The notes under the pieces are model-generated. The model worked only from the letters and a program-made list of their open reading frames with translations, had not been told where the DNA came from and made no database searches. From the NCBI GenBank assembly GCA_946481495.1, contig CAMLNW010000193.1, forward strand, positions 1-5,379: DNA of 5,379 bases, written 5' to 3'. The translations under genes were made by a program, and so were the position numbers. Each line of letters begins with the position of its first letter. Within the stretch, counting starts at the first letter, position 1. Origin of the DNA: an uncultured Actinomycetes bacterium. Lineage in GTDB: Bacteria; Actinomycetota; Thermoleophilia; Solirubrobacterales; Thermoleophilaceae. Positions 1-4,352 of the stretch are shown piece after piece.

Positions 1-330
1 GATCTCGACGCACATGATTTCCACAACGACGCGACCAACGAGTGCTCAGGCACCGGGTACACGGCCGGCGGCGCGGCGCTCACCGGCAAGACCGCGACCG
101 TCGTCGGCGCCTCGAACGAGACCCGCTACGACGCAGACGACGTCGTCTGGGCAGGCCTCGACCTCGCGACGGCCGCCCGCTACGCCGTGATCTACAAGGA
201 CCGCGGCGGCGCGAGCTCTGCCGACGAGCTGATCGGCTACGTCGACCTCGACACCGATCGCGACCCGGCCGGCGGCGATCTGACGATCACCTGGCCAGCG
301 GACGGCGTCTTCAAGGGCACCTACGCCTAA
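1..330 (+). CDS. Phage structural protein, C-terminal part (5' end outside window)
   Basis: An open frame runs from the first base to a TAA at 328-330 and gives 109 residues with no in-frame start near its beginning, so the N-terminus lies upstream of the window. Visible landmarks are an HDFHND stretch (residues 5-10), SGTGYTAGGAALTGK (16-30), DADDVVWAGL (44-53), an ARYAVIYKD strand (59-67), ELIGYVDLD (76-84) and DLTITWPADGVF (93-104). From memory, this order of motifs resembles a family of small (about 130-150 residue) virion or tail-associated proteins found next to minor tail genes in phages of high-GC hosts. The exact role (decoration, tail or fibre component) is not established by the sequence. 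The fold looks all-beta. Its stop lies 21 bases before the next start codon, which is consistent with one transcript. I am confident it is coding and only moderately sure of the family. Confidence 0.8.
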   Translation, partial: DLDAHDFHNDATNECSGTGYTAGGAALTGKTATVVGASNETRYDADDVVWAGLDLATAARYAVIYKDRGGASSADELIGYVDLDTDRDPAGGDLTITWPADGVFKGTYA

Positions 331-351
331 CGGCCGGCACCGCCGCCCGGC

Positions 352-3300
352 ATGTCCTACTCATCGGAGGTCCTCGCCGACTCCCCGAGCGCGTACATGC
401 GCCTGGGGGATGCGTCGGGCGGATGCGTAGACGCCGTCGGCGGCGCGGCCGGCACCTACACCAACGCCCCGACGCTCGGAGCGGCGGGCCTGATCGCCAG
501 CGACCCGACGAACACGTCGGTCAACTTCGATGGCACCAATGACCATGTCTCTTTCGCCGATCGGGCCGCGTTCGACCGCGGCGACGTGTTCACGCTCGAG
601 GCGTGGATCTACATGGACGCGATCGGCCGCTTCAACGGCATCATGGACAAGGGCTCTGGCGCCTACGTCTTCCGCGTCGGGACCGACAACCGGCTACTGC
701 TGCGCCGCAACAGCGTCCAGGACATCGTCAAGTCGACGATCACACTGGCCGCGAACACGCTCTACCACGTCGTAGCGACCAAGAACGGCGCCACGGTCAA
801 GCTCTACGTCAACGGCGTGGACGTGACCGGGACGGTCACGAACTCGACGATGGTCAACACGTCGATCGCCTTCAACATCGCGGCGGCCGACGCCGGCAGC
901 ACCGACTTCTTCGACGGACGGATCGACGAGGTCGCGGTCTACCCGACGGCGCTATCCGCCGCGCGCGTCCTGGCGCACTACCAGGCGGGTCTTGTGACGC
1001 CGATCGTCGTCACCCCGCCCGCCTCCGCAGTGGTGGCGATCACGGCCGGCGTTCCGACCATCGTCGTTGACACCGTCCTCTCCCCGACAGTCGCCACGGT
1101 CGCTGTCACTGGATCGTCGCCGACGATCGGGGCCACAGGCCCGGACGAGACGGTCACGCCTCCAGCGGCGGGCATCGCGAACGTCTCAGCATCCGCGCCG
1201 GGGGTGACGGTAACCGGCCCCGACATGACGATCTCGCCGCCGGCTGCGGCGGCCGTGGCGTTCGTCGCCACCGCGCCAGGGATCGCGGCGGATGTCACCG
1301 TGGCCGTTCCCGCCGCTGCCGTTGCGGCATTCGTCGCGTCACAGCCCACGATTGATGTGGCGCCAGTCGCGCCTCCCGTCGATGTCGTCACGAGTGCTGC
1401 GACGGGGATCGGGGCGAGCTCGGCGACGCTGAATGGATCGGTTGACGTTCATGGCGTGCCTGGCAAGTGGGCGTTTCAGTACGTCACCCAAGCGCAGTTC
1501 GCCCTCACCGGATGGGTGGGCGCGCACCTGGCACCCGTCGGTCCCGCCTTCGCAGATATCCATGAAGACGGCTCGACGCCGGTCTCGCAGCTCATAGGCG
1601 CCCTGACCCCCGACACGGTCTACCGCTACCGCCTAGTCGCGCGCCAGGAGTACGACCCGGGCGGCACGCTTGCGGTCGGCGACGAGGAGACATTCGAGAC
1701 GTCGCTGCTGCCGCCGCGACTGGTCGACCCGCCGATCGCGATCTTCCCCGAGATCGTCAAGCCCGATGGGACCCGCTACCGGTGGGATCCGGCCGGCCCG
1801 GCGGACAGCGTGCCCGGCCAGCCGGCGTTCTCGACAAAGCGAATGGAGGGCTTCAGCGAGGCGACGGTCGTGCTGCCGCGGCGCATCGACGGCGAGTACG
1901 CCGACATCGAGCGCCACGACGACTTCAACCTGATCGACGCTACCGGCCGGGTGGTGTGGGAGGGACGTGTCGCGGACGCGCCGCGCGAGCTCGGCGCGGA
2001 CGGTCACTCGATCCAGGTCGCCGCCGTCGGCTGGATGGCGCACGGTCGCGACAAGTCGTTCCGCGACGTGATCGTCGACCACGACATCTCGCGATGGACC
2101 GGGCCGTCGGTGCAGCGGCAGGCAAACCTCGCGGCGCTCAACTCGTGGTCGGTCGGCGGGCCAAGCGTCGAGTGGGACGAGGCGACCAAGCAGGCAGCGT
2201 TGCGGCTGCAGGCCCAAGGCCCTTGGACGGCTGTTGACAAGCCGCACATGCAGGGCTGGTACGACGCCGGCCCTGGCGTCGACCTCGGCGAGTTGTACTT
2301 CGCGTGGAAGAAATCGCCGAACATCGACCACACCAGTGCTAACTGGTCGTGGCAGACGGGGATCGTCATCGACGATACGGGAGTGACGGGCGACCTCTCG
2401 TCCGAGCTGCGCGCCGCCGGCCCTGGTTCCGGCTCCGTCGCGGCGACTGCGGCGGGGCGACGCTACGGCTATGCCCGCCTGAGCTACCCGGGCGGCGCCG
2501 GTGGTGGCGACAACGCCTTCTACAACCTCTTCTTCACTTGCCTAGCGGCGATCGGCCGGCACGGGCTGACCAAGCGCGGCGTTGCGGACTTGACGATCGC
2601 CAACGGCTACTACGCCTCAGACGTCCTGCGCTATCTGATCGAGCGCTACTGCCCGCGGCTCAACGCTGACGGCGTGCTCGACACGACCTATCCGATGCGT
2701 CAGATCGCTTGGCACGACCTGACCGATCCCTACGACGCTTTCCTCGACATCAACGCTCCGCACTTCTGGGAGCTCGCTTGCTGGGAGGACAAGACGGTCC
2801 ACTTCGGCCCGGCCGACCTGACCGACTACGACTGGCAGGTCCGTGTCGACGATCCCGGCGTGACGATCAACCTGCCGGGCGACGAGGAGGAGGCCTCCGG
2901 CAACGGGATCATCGTCGAGTACGAAGACAGCCGAACCGGCACCCGGCAGATCCTCACCCCGGAGGACTATCCCGAGCTGCGCGACACGAACCCGGCCAAC
3001 CCGGCCAACCGCCACGGCCTCGAGGTCTGGGGCGACCCGGTGCGGATCTCGATCCCGGTCACGCTCCCCGATGCGCTGCAGATTGGCCGGGCGATGCTCG
3101 CCGAGCGCAACCAGGCCAAGGCCGCCGGCACGATCAATATCGAGGGCGGCTACATCCGCGACCGTGCCGGCAACTGGCAGCCGACCGCCTACGTCAGGTC
3201 GAGCGACACGATCGCAGTCGTCAACCACCCAAACGCACGGCCGCGGCTCATCCACGAGACGCGCTGGAGCGAGCGCAAGCTGATCGTCGCTGTCGACTCG

Positions 3301-3375
3301 ACCATCAAGCGGATCGACGCCTACATCAACCGCGTCGCTGGCATGACCGGCGCGCGCAATCTCGTAGCGCCCTAG
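352..3375 (+). CDS. Multidomain phage minor tail protein: LamG-like + repeats + Fn3-like + tail-hub-like body
   Basis: This 1007-residue protein is probably the tail-tip or baseplate protein that touches the host. Residues 1-212 look like a concanavalin/LamG-like jellyroll (SSEVLADSPSAYMRLGD at 4-20, SVNFDGTNDHVSF at 56-68, FTLEAWIYMD at 80-89, VKLYVNGVDV at 149-158, FFDGRIDEVAVYPTALS at 186-202). Residues 219-338 are five degenerate Val/Ala/Pro repeats. Residues 341-452 resemble an Fn3 domain (SSATLNGSVDVHG, then LTPDTVYRYRLVA). Residues 460-1007 match my recollection of minor tail/hub proteins of actinophage-type siphoviruses, with ATVVLPRRIDGEYADIERHDD (504-524), a jellyroll-like stretch at about 590-735, YYASDVLRYLIERYCPRLN (753-771), LTDYDWQVRVDD (823-834), NGIIVEYEDS (851-860), ALQIGRAMLAERNQ (908-921) and RPRLIHETRW (963-972). 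The ATG at 352 is chosen because the N-terminal residues already fit the LamG family. No Shine-Dalgarno sequence precedes it, so coupling to gene 1 is likely. No enzymatic motif was recognised. Confidence 0.9.
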   Translation: MSYSSEVLADSPSAYMRLGDASGGCVDAVGGAAGTYTNAPTLGAAGLIASDPTNTSVNFDGTNDHVSFADRAAFDRGDVFTLEAWIYMDAIGRFNGIMDKGSGAYVFRVGTDNRLLLRRNSVQDIVKSTITLAANTLYHVVATKNGATVKLYVNGVDVTGTVTNSTMVNTSIAFNIAAADAGSTDFFDGRIDEVAVYPTALSAARVLAHYQAGLVTPIVVTPPASAVVAITAGVPTIVVDTVLSPTVATVAVTGSSPTIGATGPDETVTPPAAGIANVSASAPGVTVTGPDMTISPPAAAAVAFVATAPGIAADVTVAVPAAAVAAFVASQPTIDVAPVAPPVDVVTSAATGIGASSATLNGSVDVHGVPGKWAFQYVTQAQFALTGWVGAHLAPVGPAFADIHEDGSTPVSQLIGALTPDTVYRYRLVARQEYDPGGTLAVGDEETFETSLLPPRLVDPPIAIFPEIVKPDGTRYRWDPAGPADSVPGQPAFSTKRMEGFSEATVVLPRRIDGEYADIERHDDFNLIDATGRVVWEGRVADAPRELGADGHSIQVAAVGWMAHGRDKSFRDVIVDHDISRWTGPSVQRQANLAALNSWSVGGPSVEWDEATKQAALRLQAQGPWTAVDKPHMQGWYDAGPGVDLGELYFAWKKSPNIDHTSANWSWQTGIVIDDTGVTGDLSSELRAAGPGSGSVAATAAGRRYGYARLSYPGGAGGGDNAFYNLFFTCLAAIGRHGLTKRGVADLTIANGYYASDVLRYLIERYCPRLNADGVLDTTYPMRQIAWHDLTDPYDAFLDINAPHFWELACWEDKTVHFGPADLTDYDWQVRVDDPGVTINLPGDEEEASGNGIIVEYEDSRTGTRQILTPEDYPELRDTNPANPANRHGLEVWGDPVRISIPVTLPDALQIGRAMLAERNQAKAAGTINIEGGYIRDRAGNWQPTAYVRSSDTIAVVNHPNARPRLIHETRWSERKLIVAVDSTIKRIDAYINRVAGMTGARNLVAP
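1006..1365 (+). repeat. Five degenerate Val/Ala/Pro-rich protein repeats (linker in the tail protein)
   Basis: Residues 219-338 of the tail protein divide into about five units of 22-26 residues, beginning near residues 219, 241, 267, 293 and 315. Each has the pattern T-V-x-P-P-A-A-x-V-A-x-V-x-A-x-x-P-x-I-x-V, with units 2 and 3 extended by a TGPD element. The repeats are visible in protein but diverged in DNA, so they are old or selected for structure, not a recent expansion. They probably form a stalk or beta-rich spacer between the lectin-like head and the Fn3/hub body. Unit boundaries were placed by eye. Confidence 0.7.
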
Positions 3376-3385
3376 CCAACCCGAC
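3376..3385 (+). repeat. 10-base leader repeat, copy 1 (CCAACCCGAC)
   Basis: This sequence begins directly after the tail-gene stop codon and precedes the ribosome binding site of the coiled-coil membrane gene. The identical 10 bases recur at 4329-4338, ahead of the amidase ribosome binding site. Function is unknown; it may be a duplicated leader or a coincidence of GC-rich DNA. Confidence 0.45.
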
Positions 3386-3390
3386 GACCT

Positions 3391-3407
3391 CGGCCCAAGG
3401 AGGGCTG
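3391..3407 (+). promoter_or_regulatory. Ribosome binding site of gene 3 inside a small hairpin
   Basis: The strong Shine-Dalgarno AAGGAGGG (3397-3404) lies about 10 bases before the ATG at 3415. CGGCCC (3391-3396) can pair with GGGCTG (3402-3407) using five Watson-Crick pairs and one G-U pair, with AAGGA as the loop. Half of the ribosome binding site is then in the stem. This could dampen translation of a lysis-type gene. The pairing is seen directly; the regulatory effect is inference. Confidence 0.45.
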
Positions 3408-3414
3408 TCCGTGC

Positions 3415-3702
3415 ATGGACATTGCATCGATTGCCCCTGCCGTGGCGGTGGCCGCCGGCTTCGGAACTTTGATCTTCGCCGCCTTGCGCCATCCCCGTGA
3501 GGAGGCGACGGCAGTAGTTGAGCAGCAGTCGCAGTTGATGACCGACATGAGGGGCCTCAACGACGAGCTGCAAGAGGCCCTAGACCGCTGCCGCCGCGAG
3601 CGCGAGTGGTGCCGCGGCGAGCGGCACCGGCTTGAAGCGAGATGCAAACAGCTCGAGCAGCGCCTTACTGACCTCGGAGAGGAGATCCCTCGTGACGCCT
3701 GA
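3415..3702 (+). CDS. Small single-pass membrane protein with coiled coil (holin- or spanin-like candidate)
   Basis: The gene encodes 95 residues. Residues 6-24 form one hydrophobic helix (IAPAVAVAAGFGTLIFAAL), followed at once by RHPREE. Residues 30-88 are a long, highly charged helix with heptad-like spacing (ELQEALDRCRRERE at 51-64, RLEARCKQLEQRL at 72-84) and cysteines at 59, 66 and 77, so a coiled-coil oligomer is likely. The positive charges after the helix favour the C-terminus in the cytoplasm, which fits an inner-membrane anchor better than a classical spanin, whose coiled coil is outside. Its position between the tail genes and the amidase suggests a lysis or envelope role. ATG 3415 is preferred because it follows a strong Shine-Dalgarno sequence; a nearby GTG at 3411 is in another frame. 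The last 11 bases overlap gene 4. I recognise no named family. Confidence 0.8.
   Translation: MDIASIAPAVAVAAGFGTLIFAALRHPREEATAVVEQQSQLMTDMRGLNDELQEALDRCRREREWCRGERHRLEARCKQLEQRLTDLGEEIPRDA
3676..3694 (+). promoter_or_regulatory. Ribosome binding site and GTG start of gene 4, inside the end of gene 3
   Basis: GGAGAGGAGA (3676-3685) contains AGGAG at 3680-3684, seven bases before GTG at 3692-3694. This spacing decides the start of the collagen-like gene in favour of GTG 3692 over the in-frame ATG at 3632, which lies inside gene 3 and has no comparable site. The start lies 8 bases before the gene 3 stop codon (TGA, 3700-3702), a normal arrangement for translational coupling. Confidence 0.8.
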
Positions 3703-4282
3703 TGACATCCGCGAAGCGAATGACCCGATGCGGCAGCTCCTAGACCGCGTGCTGCGCCGCCAGCGCGCGTCGTGGTTCGCGATGGGGGTGATGCTGATCT
3801 TGCTCGGCCTGGCGATCTACCTAGCCGTCGACGCCAGCTCCCGTGAATCCGGCGCCGCGCAGTCCACCGCCAACACGGCAGATCGCAAAGCCGGCCGCGC
3901 TGACCGCCGATCGAAAGACATCGTCGAGGTCCTACAAGGCGAGCGCGGCGAGCGCGGCCTCGCAGGCATCACCGGCGCGCCGGGGCTGCGAGGTGCGCGC
4001 GGAGCTCGCGGGCCTGCGGGCGAGCGCGGAGCACCAGGCGTAGCCGGCGAGGACGGCGTCGATGGCACTCCAGGCGCCAACGGCCGCGACGGTGCTGCCG
4101 GAAGCGACGGCGGGAAGGGCGACCGCGGCGCCGACGGCATCCGCGGCGACCAGGGACCTACCGGTCCAGCCGGCCCCGCCGGACCCCCCGGCCCGCAAGG
4201 TCCTGCCGGCTCACTGTCGGGCGCGACCGCGACCTGCACACCCACCGGCGACGGCACGACCTTCGCCTGCACCTTCGACTGA
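3692..4282 (+). CDS. Membrane-anchored collagen-like protein
   Basis: From GTG 3692 the protein has 196 residues. An N-terminal amphipathic stretch (1-25) ends in RRQR, followed by one membrane helix at about 26-46 (WFAMGVMLILLGLAIYLAV). By the positive-inside rule the N-terminus is cytoplasmic and the rest is outside. A polar spacer (48-82) leads to 31 consecutive Gly-X-Y triplets with no interruption (residues 83-175), then a short tail with cysteines at 182 and 193. The first two thirds of the triplets are charged (GER, GAR, GED, GRD); the end is Pro-rich (GPTGPAGPAGPPGPQGPAG, 155-173), as expected for a triple-helix end cap. Phage collagen-like proteins are usually fibre parts; here the membrane anchor, the overlap with gene 3 and the amidase downstream point instead to a cell-envelope role during lysis or infection. 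Trimerisation and function are inferred. Coding status is secure; the function is unknown. Confidence 0.85.
   Translation: MTPDDIREANDPMRQLLDRVLRRQRASWFAMGVMLILLGLAIYLAVDASSRESGAAQSTANTADRKAGRADRRSKDIVEVLQGERGERGLAGITGAPGLRGARGARGPAGERGAPGVAGEDGVDGTPGANGRDGAAGSDGGKGDRGADGIRGDQGPTGPAGPAGPPGPQGPAGSLSGATATCTPTGDGTTFACTFD
3938..4216 (+). repeat. Collagen Gly-X-Y repeat region, 31 triplets
   Basis: Glycine occupies every third codon from residue 83 to residue 173 of the collagen-like protein. The codons are varied (GGC, GGA, GGT, GGG and mixed X/Y codons), so the regularity is at the protein level and not a simple DNA satellite. At about 0.29 nm per residue, a triple helix of this length would span roughly 27 nm. 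Confidence 0.95.
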
Positions 4283-4283
4283 C

Positions 4284-4325
4284 CGGCCCATACGGGCCGC
4301 CTGAACGGCGCCCCCTGCACGGGGC
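4284..4325 (+). terminator. Two tandem GC hairpins between the collagen-like and amidase genes
   Basis: CGGCCC (4284-4289) and GGGCCG (4294-4299) form a perfect 6-bp stem around ATAC, immediately after the TGA at 4280-4282. GCCCC (4310-4314) and GGGGC (4321-4325) form a second 5-bp stem around CTGCAC. Neither is followed by a T-run, so a standard intrinsic terminator is not shown. They could attenuate transcription, protect an mRNA end, or mean nothing in such GC-rich DNA. Confidence 0.35.
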
Positions 4326-4328
4326 TTA

Positions 4329-4338
4329 CCAACCCGAC
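4329..4338 (+). repeat. 10-base leader repeat, copy 2 (CCAACCCGAC)
   Basis: This is identical to 3376-3385, and both copies lie just upstream of a strong ribosome binding site in this cassette. Its last three bases form part of the hairpin at the amidase ribosome binding site. Confidence 0.45.
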
Positions 4339-4350
4339 CTGAGGAGGTCG
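4335..4350 (+). promoter_or_regulatory. Ribosome binding site of the amidase inside a perfect hairpin
   Basis: AGGAGG (4342-4347) is five bases before the ATG at 4353. CGACCT (4335-4340) and AGGTCG (4345-4350) are perfectly complementary, giving a 6-bp stem with a GAGG loop. Half of the Shine-Dalgarno sequence is in the loop and half in the 3' arm, the same layout as at gene 3. Restrained translation of the lysin is a plausible but untested consequence. Confidence 0.5.
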
Positions 4351-4352
4351 TC

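Noticed and set aside
42..542. Arg-rich plus-strand frame across the junction of the first two genes
   Set aside because: It is an out-of-frame reading of both genes, with composition dominated by Arg and no motif; it would overlap two well-supported coding frames.
2991..3008. Exact 9-base tandem duplication encoding NPANPAN in the tail protein
   Set aside because: Two copies of a 9-mer in frame are a common slippage product and lie in a loop-like segment; no functional signal beyond that.
3411..3500. GTG at 3411, six bases after the strong Shine-Dalgarno of gene 3
   Set aside because: It opens a 29-codon frame with no recognisable features that ends at 3500; the ATG four bases later gives a membrane helix plus coiled coil.
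2617..3573. Long minus-strand frames opposite the tail and amidase genes (for example 2617-3573, 1633-2331, 4326-5282)
   Set aside because: Their lengths are normal for GC-rich DNA, the products are Arg/Val/Asp-rich without domain motifs, and the plus-strand genes explain the same bases with clear domains.
3632..3691. Longer start of the collagen-like gene at ATG 3632
   Set aside because: It would overlap gene 3 by 71 bases, adds residues without family features, and lacks a good ribosome binding site; GTG 3692 has a well-spaced AGGAG.
3817..4332. Minus-strand Pro/Ser/Ala-rich frame with a regular three-residue rhythm
   Set aside because: It is the reverse complement of the Gly-X-Y codons: glycine GGN read backwards gives NCC-type codons, so the periodicity is inherited from the collagen-like gene.
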